From positions 1 through 40,280 of the forward strand of contig JADYYD010000155.1 of the NCBI GenBank assembly GCA_020853845.1: 40,280 nucleotides of DNA. Direction: 5' to 3'. Shown here one piece after another: positions 17,188 through 25,302 of this stretch. The stretch comes from Candidatus Melainabacteria bacterium. Lineage in GTDB: Bacteria; Cyanobacteriota; Vampirovibrionia; Obscuribacterales; Obscuribacteraceae. Both the position numbers and the translations under genes were made by a program. The notes under the pieces are model-generated. The model saw only the letters and a list, made by a program, of their open reading frames with translations. It ran no database searches and was not told the DNA's origin. Within the stretch, counting starts at the first letter, position 1. Every line of letters begins with the position of its first letter.

Positions 17188-18738
17188 TTAATTCGCCTGG
17201 AAAAAATCTTCTCGAGCGGCTTTCAGAACACGAAACCAGAACGTGCTGCCTTTGCCAGCACTGCTTTCTACACCAATCGAACCGCCCAGTTGATCGACAA
17301 TCAGTCTGCAAACAGGCAATCCAAGACCGGTTCCACCTCTTTTGGAGCCATCTTGCACATCCACCTGCTGATAGCGCTCGAAAATTCTTTCTTGCTGCTC
17401 CTGCGGCACACCGCGTCCCTGGTCGATGATCCTCACTTCCACGAATTCGCCGCTTCCCGACGCTTCCACGCGTACCTTGCTTTCCGGCGGCGAGAATTTC
17501 ACGGCGTTGGAAAGCAGATTGACCAGAACCTGCTCTAGCCTGTCATCATCAGCAAAGACCTGAAAATCGCAGTTTTGCACTTCAATAGCGACAGAATTTG
17601 TTCTGCATTGCTCAGCTACAGATTGCAGCGAGCGGTCGACCGCCGCCTGCAGTGAAACAAGGCAAGGCGCCATTTTCATCCTGCCTGCTTCCATTTTTTC
17701 CAGATCAAGCAAATCATTAATCAGCTTAATAAGCCGCTCGACATTGGCATGCACGCGATCCGACTGCTCAACTATGGGTTTTGAAACTTCGCCCAGTGCT
17801 CCCATCGACAGCAGTTCCAAAAAACCTCCCACGCTGGTGAGTGGTGTTCTTAATTCATGCGAAATCATGGCCACGAACACCTGTTTCATACGTTGAGCCT
17901 CTTTCAATTCGGCAGCCATTTTATGAAATGCCGCATCCAGACTGGAAATTTCGTCTGCGCCACCGACGGGCTGGAGAAGTTCTTTTGATTCTTTGAGACG
18001 ACAGGTATTCTCAACCATCAGTTTCAGTCGGTTGGTAATGCTTCGAATGAAAAGTAACGCCAGTGCCAGAGCAATGATGACATTGATGATCACTCCGGCA
18101 AAAATGACTTGCCGGAATTCTTCTCTGTGCTTTCTTTGCGCCACCGGAGCAGATTCCAGTTGCTTATCGGTGAGTTTACCAAGAGCAATGATGTCGTTAA
18201 TAAGTGTCTGATAGACAACCAGAATTCCATTTTCTCGACTGTTGAGAAACTGCAGCGATTCAGGCGCTGACATGTTGTCCACTTTCGTTTTCGAGGACAG
18301 AAGCCAGTTTCGGCATTGACTGATTTTGCCTTCTATTTGCAGGAGCAAAGCTTTTTGATTTTCGGTATATTCGTTTTGAGCTTTCAGCCAATCGACAGTA
18401 CGGGGCAATTGATCGGACAGCCTGGAGTACTCATCCCAACTGCTCTGATTTCTTTCAAGCAAATATTTATTGAGGGTTCTGCGACTTTCCCAGAGGACAC
18501 GCCCCAGCTTCTCAGTGTGCGCTGCAATTTCCTTGAGCCGAACTGCATGCAGGGCTTCTTTCTCCGCCTGCTCAACTTGCATGTAGAGAAATACGAAAAT
18601 GGTCAATTCGAAAACTAAAAGGCAAACCACCACCGCCAGCCCTTTTAGCTTCAAGGAGAACTTTTCACCTGCCAATCGACCACCCCGTTTCAGGACCTGT
18701 TCAGCTTTCAAGTCTAAATTAGTTTGAACAACGGACAC
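17188..18738 (-). CDS. Sensor histidine kinase (orphan)
   Basis: A 516-residue membrane kinase. Order: TM1 (about 32-54), a helical periplasmic segment of about 155 residues, TM2 (about 211-231), HAMP (232-285), HisKA with phosphoacceptor H294 in MISHELRTPL, then HATPase_c with N-box LLSNAVKFSP, IDQGRGVP, IFERY and GGTGLGLP. All catalytic boxes look intact. The sensor segment resembles a four-helix-bundle type; the ligand is unknown. No response regulator gene is adjacent, so it may signal to a distant partner or to the regulator at 30658-31341, whose own kinase is a paralogue with the same layout. GTG start without an obvious ribosome site. It is the convergent partner of the 227-residue hypothetical gene, with a zero-base gap. 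Confidence 0.92.
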   Translation of the reverse strand: MSVVQTNLDLKAEQVLKRGGRLAGEKFSLKLKGLAVVVCLLVFELTIFVFLYMQVEQAEKEALHAVRLKEIAAHTEKLGRVLWESRRTLNKYLLERNQSSWDEYSRLSDQLPRTVDWLKAQNEYTENQKALLLQIEGKISQCRNWLLSSKTKVDNMSAPESLQFLNSRENGILVVYQTLINDIIALGKLTDKQLESAPVAQRKHREEFRQVIFAGVIINVIIALALALLFIRSITNRLKLMVENTCRLKESKELLQPVGGADEISSLDAAFHKMAAELKEAQRMKQVFVAMISHELRTPLTSVGGFLELLSMGALGEVSKPIVEQSDRVHANVERLIKLINDLLDLEKMEAGRMKMAPCLVSLQAAVDRSLQSVAEQCRTNSVAIEVQNCDFQVFADDDRLEQVLVNLLSNAVKFSPPESKVRVEASGSGEFVEVRIIDQGRGVPQEQQERIFERYQQVDVQDGSKRGGTGLGLPVCRLIVDQLGGSIGVESSAGKGSTFWFRVLKAAREDFFQAN

Positions 18739-18822
18739 TGACTTTCGATACGCCTTTGCAATTATTTTTCCGGATAATCTCCATGTTTACGAACAGTTCA
18801 CGCATCCCGTCTTAAAGTAGAG

Positions 18823-19659
18823 ATGCCCAGGATGCCTTCCTCAAGCACTTACCATGGTCCCGTTTCTATGTTTACCAGCGCCACTCTCGCAGCCGCCAGG
18901 CTCTCCGCATTAGAAAGTTATGACTGCTTCAAGCGGTCCGAGTCATCGCCAGCCGAACACCACGAACAAGCAGACGTGGAATGTGTGCACGGCAATACGC
19001 CTGTCAAAAATAGACCGGGCAAGAAAAACCTCGGCTCGTCACTTGTATCCGTGGCGGCACTTATATCGAAATTAGATGAAGAGCAGCCTACTCAGTGGGA
19101 AAGCAGATCATCGCCGACTCTGCAATTGCGCCCGATTCGCAAACCCGACGAGGCACTGCGCATATTTTTGAAGAAGGTCGAATCGCACCGCCTGAACCGT
19201 CTCGACTCAGAGGCGGACACACGACCGGTCCAAGAAGGATGCGACGGAATCGAATCACAGACAGTTACGCTTGATCGAGTTCCTGCCTACGATCGCGAAG
19301 TCAGAAGAACCGCCTATTCGCTTCTGATGCGCAATTGCGGACCGCACAGAGATTTCGTTACCGCTTCGGACAACAGATTCAACGCATCGACGAGCATTTT
19401 GACTGCACGCGCCGAGGCTCTGCTTCTGGCTGAACGCCTGCTGCGCCGCGTCGAAAACGGCTTCACTGTAACGACTGCAGCATGGACATTGACCGCCCCA
19501 GTCTCGGAAAACACCCCTGCTCTTTTCGAATCATGCAGGACGCCCGCCAGTATAAAAGTTTCCGTTCAAGACTGCCGGTCGATGATGCAGCAACCCTGCA
19601 CCTCAAGACCAGGCGCCGGTCAATTCAATGCAATGGCGGCAGCGACCAGCGTTGCCTAG
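18823..19659 (+). CDS. Hypothetical protein, 278 aa
   Basis: I do not recognise it. The frame is the only long open one in this stretch, which supports it, but the ribosome site before the ATG (AAAGTAGAG) is weak and the product is Ser, Thr, Arg and Ala rich with no domain, signal peptide or membrane segment visible. A mixed helical part (about 100-215) contains EALRIFLKKVESHRLNRL and an Arg/Ala/Leu-rich helix (ARAEALLLAERLLRRV). Other ATGs (codons 4 and 16) are possible starts. It diverges from the orphan histidine kinase (84-base gap) and converges on the TPR gene (22-base gap). Could be a fast-evolving lineage-specific protein. Confidence 0.5.
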   Translation: MPRMPSSSTYHGPVSMFTSATLAAARLSALESYDCFKRSESSPAEHHEQADVECVHGNTPVKNRPGKKNLGSSLVSVAALISKLDEEQPTQWESRSSPTLQLRPIRKPDEALRIFLKKVESHRLNRLDSEADTRPVQEGCDGIESQTVTLDRVPAYDREVRRTAYSLLMRNCGPHRDFVTASDNRFNASTSILTARAEALLLAERLLRRVENGFTVTTAAWTLTAPVSENTPALFESCRTPASIKVSVQDCRSMMQQPCTSRPGAGQFNAMAAATSVA

Positions 19660-19681
19660 CGCAATTTACAGTCTTTCGAGC

Positions 19682-20080
19682 TTAGAGACGCGAATATTGC
19701 GACCAGGAAACCTGCGCCTCGGTCTCTTTGCCGAGCGCCTTCTGGACTTCGCTCAAGACTTTATAGGCAGGGCGGTACAAGCGATTGAGGCTGGCGGAAC
19801 GTGCCAGAGCAGCTTCCGCTTCCGTAAGGCGGCCGACCTGTCTTAAACACAAACCCATATTGAAAAATGCCTCGTACATGCTTTTTGCATCGATAGCTTT
19901 CTGATAACAGACGATCGCCTCTTCGTGACGGCCGGAGAGGTGCTCCTGATAGCCCTTTTCAAAGTGTTGGCGGGCGGAGAGATCCGAACCTGAAGAAAGA
20001 GTCGGCAAGGCGGACGGCGGGATTGCCGCTCCGTCCTCATCTCTTGTTTGTCGCCCAGTCTCTCTTGTCATCGACCCCAT
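19682..20080 (-). CDS. Small TPR-repeat protein
   Basis: A 132-residue protein with about two to three tetratricopeptide repeats in its second half (HFEKGYQEHLSGRHEEAIVC, then AFFNMGLCLRQVGRLTEAE), preceded by a polar disordered stretch. TPRs bind partner proteins. I prefer the ATG at 20078-20080, which has GAAGGGA just upstream, over a TTG at 20099-20101 seven codons earlier. It follows the zinc-ribbon Ser/Thr kinase by 24 bases on the same strand, so the two are likely co-transcribed and the protein may be a partner or adaptor of that kinase (inference). Confidence 0.75.
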   Translation of the reverse strand: MGSMTRETGRQTRDEDGAAIPPSALPTLSSGSDLSARQHFEKGYQEHLSGRHEEAIVCYQKAIDAKSMYEAFFNMGLCLRQVGRLTEAEAALARSASLNRLYRPAYKVLSEVQKALGKETEAQVSWSQYSRL

Positions 20081-20104
20081 CGTCCCTTCACTGCTTTGCA
20101 AGCA

Positions 20105-21451
20105 TTACTTGCTGTTGCGTTTTAACAATACCTTGTTGAGAGCCTCCTCGACGTCTAAGCGAAATTCTGTTGCGGTTTGGTAACGTTCGTCCGGTTCTTT
20201 TCTCAGAGCCTTGGCAATGATGGCATCGAAAGGGGTTCCTTCTGCGAAATCATCATTATGCATCGAGAGCGGCGGTGGCGGCTCCAGCAAATGCTTCATC
20301 AAAATACCTTCGGCACTCTCTCCTTCGAAAGGAACTCTGCCGGTCAAAGTCTCATAGAGAATAATGCCCAACGCATAGAGGTCGGTCCTGATGTCCAGAG
20401 GCTTGTCTTTCAATTGTTCGGGGGCGATATACTCCGGCGTCCCGACCATTTTGCCGGTCTTGGTGAGGCGTTTGGCTCCCTGCACCAAATGCGAGATACC
20501 GAAATCCACAATTTTCACCCAATCGGGCCGGTCGCTTCTGTCTTGCAAGAGAATATTGTCCGGCTTCAAATCGCGGTGAATAATCCCCACACTATGCGCT
20601 TCTTGCAGTCCACGGCAGATCTGAATGATGATACCGGCGGCGGTAGCAAATGGTAAGGCGCCCTGACGCGCAATCTTGTCGCCGAGAGACTCTCCTTTTA
20701 TGTATTCCATTACCAGATATGGTTCTTTGCCGTTCAAAACCCCATAGTCGAAAACAGTGACGATATTGGGATGAGCGAGTTTGGCTGTGGTTTTGCTCTC
20801 ACGCTCGAAACGCTCGACGGCATTCTTGTTGGAAAGCAACCAGCCCTGCATGACCTTGATTACTACAAGTCTCTCCATTTTGGTGTGATAGGCCTTATAG
20901 ACAATCGCCATACCGCCTTCGCCGAGGATGGACTGCACCTCGTACTTGCCTTCGATTTTTTTGCCGATCAGATTGTGGAAAAGTCCCTGATTGTCTTCTT
21001 CGAAGATCTCGGCCATCTGAGTCGGCTTGCGCGGTTCTTTGCCGAAATCGCCCGACCTCGCCAGTTCTTCATCGATAGGTGGTGCAGTATCGGTAAGATC
21101 TCTAGGTTCCGCAGGCTCAAAAGGGCCGGCCGGTTGTGCCGGAGGCTGAGCGGACTGCGGAGGAGCAAAACCCGGAGGGGCGGCAAAAGGAGATGGTTTG
21201 GGCGGTTCGGCAAGAGAGCCCGCCGATTTCATTTCCGTAAGCTTTGAGGCATCATTCGGACAGAACTGGGCATAAGCGGGAAACTGTTTTCCGCATTTAG
21301 AACACTGCTTTAGTTCTTGTCCATTGGTTTTTGATTCAGCACTGTCTTCAACCCGGGTACCATCGAAACCGCAAAAAACCGCACCAGGCGGCAAAGCGCG
21401 CTTGCAGCTTGCACACACTTTTCGTTTATCGGTCTGACCCGAGCCTTTCAT
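20105..21451 (-). CDS. Soluble Ser/Thr protein kinase with N-terminal zinc-ribbon-like motifs
   Basis: A 448-residue PknB-type kinase. Two zinc-ribbon-like units come first: C13xxC16...C27 and C50xxC53...C64. Each has only three cysteines, the fourth position being Asp (FCGFDG, FCPND), as in degenerate ribbons. A Pro-rich linker (82-125) leads to the kinase domain (about 167-440). Glycine loop GEGGMA, K199, E218, HRD 292-294, N299, DFG 316-318 and APEQ are intact, so it should be active. There is no membrane segment, which places it in the cytoplasm. ATG with GAGGGGG about 10 bases upstream. It lies between a double-zinc-ribbon membrane protein gene (71 bases upstream) and a TPR gene, all leftward, a plausible operon. 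Confidence 0.93.
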   Translation of the reverse strand: MKGSGQTDKRKVCASCKRALPPGAVFCGFDGTRVEDSAESKTNGQELKQCSKCGKQFPAYAQFCPNDASKLTEMKSAGSLAEPPKPSPFAAPPGFAPPQSAQPPAQPAGPFEPAEPRDLTDTAPPIDEELARSGDFGKEPRKPTQMAEIFEEDNQGLFHNLIGKKIEGKYEVQSILGEGGMAIVYKAYHTKMERLVVIKVMQGWLLSNKNAVERFERESKTTAKLAHPNIVTVFDYGVLNGKEPYLVMEYIKGESLGDKIARQGALPFATAAGIIIQICRGLQEAHSVGIIHRDLKPDNILLQDRSDRPDWVKIVDFGISHLVQGAKRLTKTGKMVGTPEYIAPEQLKDKPLDIRTDLYALGIILYETLTGRVPFEGESAEGILMKHLLEPPPPLSMHNDDFAEGTPFDAIIAKALRKEPDERYQTATEFRLDVEEALNKVLLKRNSK

Positions 21452-21522
21452 CTGGAAATTTCCCCCTCAGTATATTTTCCCTAAATTACGGACAATTGCC
21501 AGATGGCTGCCGCAATCACCGG

Positions 21523-22281
21523 TCAAATATGACGAGGCGGCAATGAGACTTTTTTCGGATAGCCCAGTACCGACACATTATTGGGCTCGATTGAAAAAGG
21601 CTGGAAGTAAACGGTTTCGAAGCCTCGACCTTCCATTCTGAGCCGATAACGCTGCTGTGCCACAGGGTCGCTCAGCAGGTCGGAAACAACTGCTGTGCCT
21701 GTTTGACCAGTCTCACCAAATACCATGTCTTTTCCGTTCAAACTTTCAATAATGAAAGTTATATTGGGTGCTTCGGTATAAATCGCCAGACCGGAAGGCG
21801 GCATGCAAAACTTGGCGACAGGCACGAGCGCTCCGGTTTGATAGGCACAAAATACACCGACCAGTCCGACAAGAGCCCCGGCAGCAGCCCAGGCAAGGCT
21901 ATTGGCGGGCTTTTGGGCCTGCGCCTGCTGCACGCGTATGCGGTCCTTATCGACCTGCGCTTTGACAGCTTTGACTCTGTTTCTCGTCACGCTCTGTGGC
22001 AGAGGCGGGCGCGTCGCCATTATCGGCGTGTGCTTGCCTTCTCTGGGCGCGGTCATTTCAAGAGAATCGCTCGAAAGCGCTTGAGAAGTGTTGGCTCCGC
22101 AAAAAATGCAGAATTTGACATTGAGCTCGTCAAAGCGACCGCAACTTATGCATGTGCGGTCAGCGCGCCTGGCCTTTACTGCATTGAGCACCGTTCCGCA
22201 AAAAATGCAGAAATGCATTTCCTGGTCATTGGGCTTTTTGCAGGCCGGACAATTGGTTTTGGTGTTGGTGCTACGGGACAT
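21523..22281 (-). CDS. Double zinc-ribbon, single-pass membrane protein
   Basis: A 252-residue protein with two complete zinc ribbons (C11/C14/C25/C28 and C44/C47/C58/C61), a polar linker with a basic helix (98-125), one transmembrane segment (about 128-150), then a C-terminal beta-rich domain of about 100 residues. The cytoplasmic zinc ribbons and extracytoplasmic tail are typical of bacterial 'zinc-ribbon domain-containing' proteins, often found with PEGA domains or Ser/Thr kinases; the tail is PEGA-like in pattern but not clearly PEGA. It lies 21 bases downstream of the 405-residue gene and upstream of the zinc-ribbon kinase gene on the same strand. Function is not known; a link to the kinase is inferred from shared zinc ribbons and gene order. 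Confidence 0.8.
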   Translation of the reverse strand: MSRSTNTKTNCPACKKPNDQEMHFCIFCGTVLNAVKARRADRTCISCGRFDELNVKFCIFCGANTSQALSSDSLEMTAPREGKHTPIMATRPPLPQSVTRNRVKAVKAQVDKDRIRVQQAQAQKPANSLAWAAAGALVGLVGVFCAYQTGALVPVAKFCMPPSGLAIYTEAPNITFIIESLNGKDMVFGETGQTGTAVVSDLLSDPVAQQRYRLRMEGRGFETVYFQPFSIEPNNVSVLGYPKKVSLPPRHI

Positions 22282-22301
22282 GTAGCGATTGTACCAAGGT
22301 C

Positions 22302-23519
22302 TTAGCTTACTGCCAGATCCAAGTCGAGGGCGGCTGCATTTTCGGCAATTTGACCGGCTTCCAAAAGAAGCAGAGCTTCATTGATTGCTTCCATCCCGGC
22401 TTCAGGGTCGAAGCTATGCGTTGCATATGCCGGCTGCAAGGCCAATTTTCCGAACGCCAGCCCTATTTCTTCAGCAGATGCCTGACAGAAGTCCTTCACA
22501 AAAGAGCGTTGCTCCTTTATCGAAACAGCAATAGCCACTGCTACTTTGTTGGAGATCACTGCATTCACAGCATCTTGTGCTGTCTTACCGGAAGCCACAG
22601 CATCCATGATTTGCTTTATCTTGGCGGGAGCAGCGGATTTAAGACGTTCTTCCACTTCCAGTTTAGTCAGTCTTTTAATAAGCTCGCGTCTAAACTCCGG
22701 GGCATCAGGCTGACCTCCGTGCTCTTCGCCTCCTTTGCGGATCTCTTCTTTGATGCGATCACGGCTCAGGGAGGGGAATTTCTCAACCAGCTTCTCGGTA
22801 AAACGCAAGGTGCGAACTTCCCATACACCGCTTGTTTGCAGGATTTGAGACAACTTGCCCCAGGGCGTGGTTTCGGCAACTTTGATGAAAGAGTCGCGTA
22901 CTGCGTCTTTGCTGGCGATAGCAATAACGATTTGCTTCTGACGAGCGACGATCATTTCTTGGCGATTGGTTAAGAAACGAGCCAGTTCAGCCTCATCAGG
23001 AATGTTTTTAAGGTTCTGGGCAAAGTCGACAACCGGCGCATTCACAATCGAGGTAAGGGTTTTCTCCAGATCAAAAGCCGGATCGATATTGACACGAACG
23101 TGCACATAGGCTTCATTGCCGGCTTTATCTTCCTGCGCCATGAAACTTCCCGGGCCGACATGAGCGACAACTTCGCCTGCGTGTCCATTCAATTGAACAA
23201 CCAGCGTGCCGGCGGACAGATAAGGAGTGCCGATTAAAACTCTGGGAACGAGGATGAAGCCGTCCTCGTCAAGGGGGCGAACATCGATTTCGCGTCCGTT
23301 GACGCCAATGCCGTTGACGCCTGCCGACGAAACAAGGGCATCGATCTCGCTCAATGTATTAGCAGCCTCGACCACCAGGTCGACTTCAGGATCTATGGCT
23401 AGGACTGATTCTTCGGCAACGAGGCGGGCCAGTTCGTTAGAAAGCGAAACTCCCAGACTGCGCGTTCTTACCTGAGCCATTCGAGCTATTTCCGGGCAGA
23501 TATCAACTTTACTGGCCAT
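22302..23519 (-). CDS. Unrecognised 405-aa protein
   Basis: No family identified with confidence. Residues 1-160 hold a mixed alpha/beta part with Val/Ile-rich strands (for example LIGTPYLSAGTLVVQLNGHA). That part recalls the strand pattern of cyanobacterial DUF1822 proteins, a faint resemblance only. Residues 165-400 are helical and charged, with repeated Lys/Glu-rich segments. There is no signal peptide or membrane segment. The ATG at 23517-23519 has a strong GAGGGG upstream. It sits 74 bases downstream of the sigma-like/HhH gene and 21 bases upstream of the zinc-ribbon membrane protein gene, all leftward, so it probably works in the same unit. Confidence 0.72.
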   Translation of the reverse strand: MASKVDICPEIARMAQVRTRSLGVSLSNELARLVAEESVLAIDPEVDLVVEAANTLSEIDALVSSAGVNGIGVNGREIDVRPLDEDGFILVPRVLIGTPYLSAGTLVVQLNGHAGEVVAHVGPGSFMAQEDKAGNEAYVHVRVNIDPAFDLEKTLTSIVNAPVVDFAQNLKNIPDEAELARFLTNRQEMIVARQKQIVIAIASKDAVRDSFIKVAETTPWGKLSQILQTSGVWEVRTLRFTEKLVEKFPSLSRDRIKEEIRKGGEEHGGQPDAPEFRRELIKRLTKLEVEERLKSAAPAKIKQIMDAVASGKTAQDAVNAVISNKVAVAIAVSIKEQRSFVKDFCQASAEEIGLAFGKLALQPAYATHSFDPEAGMEAINEALLLLEAGQIAENAAALDLDLAVS

Positions 23520-23593
23520 GTCACATCCCCTCTATTCTGATTTTTGGGAAGCTCGTTATCCTTCCAGGTAGGTCAACGACGAAGCTGAGAAAA

Positions 23594-25072
23594 TTAGTCG
23601 GAAAAAATCCCCAAACAAAAATTTTGTCTGAGCAGCGGTTCCTTATTTAAGTCGATTTGCAGATAATCCTCGAGTTCCGCCCAGGTGCCGAATGGCCTTC
23701 CCCTCTCAATGCGTTTGGCCAGTCCGGACTCGAGACCTGATTTGACCAGTTCATCAAGAGGAACCGCATTGATATCCTTGCGCTTGCCGCTTTCCACGAG
23801 TTTGAGGACAGCGCCTCTCTCTAGAAGGGCTTTCAAAGCCGCTTCGTTAACCAGCTTCAATTCGACAAGATGGGACAGGTGCGGGAATGGGCGCATCTGA
23901 CAAACTTTCTGAGCAACGTCCTTATTCATGCCGAGAATATCCATCAGATCTCTATTTGTTGCCGAATTGATATCGACCGGCACAAAAGCCGCGACGGCTC
24001 CTTTTGCCTCCAGTTCTTTTAGACGCCCCTCTTTCAATACCGCTTTCTGCACGAGATCGAGGAGTTTTTTATACTGCCTGGACAGGATCAAACGTTCCAC
24101 TTCAGATTCGGTCATGCCTAGCTGCTGATTGAGTTCACGGCGAGAAGCGCGATTGACATTAGTTTCTTTCTGCCAGCAATCAGCGATTCCAGGCAGGTTT
24201 TGGCGAATTCCTTCCCGAACCATGGAGAGCCCTTTATCAAGCAAAACCTGGCAGCGCGCGATTTTTCTCGCCTGAGTATCGCCGGACAATCGAAGCACGT
24301 CACAGCATTCGCGCATGGTCAGCTCTTTTCCGGCAACCGAATTCTTAGTCAGACCCAGCCCGAACATGCAGTCGACCACTTCCAGTGGATCTTTCTGGAT
24401 GTTCTTGTCGTCCAGCATTTTTTGAAGCATAGACCGCAATTGATTGAGCTGAACGACCTGTTCGCCTGATATGGCCTGGTTTTCAGGCATATATTGCGAA
24501 TCGTCGGCGGTATTTTGACGAGGATCTTCTTGGTCAGGGTCGAGATTGAGGTCCTGCAGGGTGGTCTTTTCCCAGTCCCATTCTTCTCTTATATAGTCGA
24601 TAGCTTGATTGTGCACGGAGCGCTGCACGTAGGCGGGCAACAGCACTTTGAAACCATCTTCGGCACCCTGCTGGATCTGCTTGCGCACAGCTCCATCAAG
24701 CTTCTCAGCTAATTCCGTCGCAATAGAAAGGGCATGGCGTTTTTGCTCATCCTGAGCGATGCGGCGTTGGGCAAAAAAGCGCTTCAAATGCTGATTGTTG
24801 CCGACCATTCTGGTTGCCAGAGGCTGCAAATAGTAGTTTCTTACCAGCGTAAGAAAGATCTCGCGATGGTCTTTTAAAAGCTGGGCCTTCTTGTAAAGAG
24901 ATTTAGCTCCAAGTTTTTCGAACAATTCAAAAAGACCAACGGATTTGGCTTGCCCCGAACCAGCCTTCTCATCGCTGCGGGCTATGACATCCCTGCAGAG
25001 CGATTCGAAGATCTGCCTCCAGTCCGGCGCCAATTCCAAGAGTTCTTCAATTTGTCCCTGACTTGTCAGCAC
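23594..25072 (-). CDS. Sigma-factor-like protein with three C-terminal helix-hairpin-helix modules
   Basis: A 492-residue soluble protein. The N-terminal ~130 residues are helical and unassigned. Residues 137-165 (LLPAYVQRSVHNQAIDYIRE) resemble sigma-70 region 2, and 248-288 (LTMRECCDVLRLSGDTQARK onward) resembles a region 4 helix-turn-helix followed by a basic helix. The last third holds three ComEA-like helix-hairpin-helix units: about 304-345 (NVNRASRRELNQQLGM), 366-408 (VDINSATNRDLMDILGM) and 432-472 (KDINAVPLDELVKSGLESGL). HhH units bind DNA backbone or mediate protein contacts. The sigma resemblance is by eye and weaker than the HhH one. GTG start with GAGGT five bases upstream. First gene of the leftward unit 25072-19682, divergent from the trypsin-like/DUF4384 gene. 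Confidence 0.75.
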   Translation of the reverse strand: MLTSQGQIEELLELAPDWRQIFESLCRDVIARSDEKAGSGQAKSVGLFELFEKLGAKSLYKKAQLLKDHREIFLTLVRNYYLQPLATRMVGNNQHLKRFFAQRRIAQDEQKRHALSIATELAEKLDGAVRKQIQQGAEDGFKVLLPAYVQRSVHNQAIDYIREEWDWEKTTLQDLNLDPDQEDPRQNTADDSQYMPENQAISGEQVVQLNQLRSMLQKMLDDKNIQKDPLEVVDCMFGLGLTKNSVAGKELTMRECCDVLRLSGDTQARKIARCQVLLDKGLSMVREGIRQNLPGIADCWQKETNVNRASRRELNQQLGMTESEVERLILSRQYKKLLDLVQKAVLKEGRLKELEAKGAVAAFVPVDINSATNRDLMDILGMNKDVAQKVCQMRPFPHLSHLVELKLVNEAALKALLERGAVLKLVESGKRKDINAVPLDELVKSGLESGLAKRIERGRPFGTWAELEDYLQIDLNKEPLLRQNFCLGIFSD

Positions 25073-25231
25073 TTGAACCTCGAATGTTTGAACTTATCAA
25101 GATAAGCCCACCCAAGCCAATTCGTAAGATCATATCGTCTTAAGGCAAAACGTAGTGCGCGCGGTCCTCTTCCAGGTAAGAATTGGCAATCAATTGTGAG
25201 AAGCTCGCACCCGAAGAACCGCCAATCACTT

Positions 25232-25237
25232 ATAATC
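25232..25237 (+). promoter_or_regulatory. Candidate -10 element for the trypsin-like/DUF4384 gene
   Basis: A perfect TATAAT within CTTATAATCC lies 65 bases before the ATG at 25303. No TTGACA-like hexamer is seen 16-18 bases upstream; the closest, TTGTGA at 25194-25199, is 32 bases away. It lies in the 230-base divergent region between this gene and the leftward sigma-like gene. Confidence 0.4.
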
Positions 25238-25302
25238 CAATCAAGCCTGTGGGATTTCTGTAACGGCTCTGGCTAGAAAGGGTTCGGGTCCAATTACCTC
25301 TG

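Noticed and set aside
25281-25298. GGGTTCGGGTCC near 25281, T-arm-like
   Set aside because: No D-arm, anticodon arm or acceptor stem can be built around it; it lies in the leader of the trypsin-like gene.
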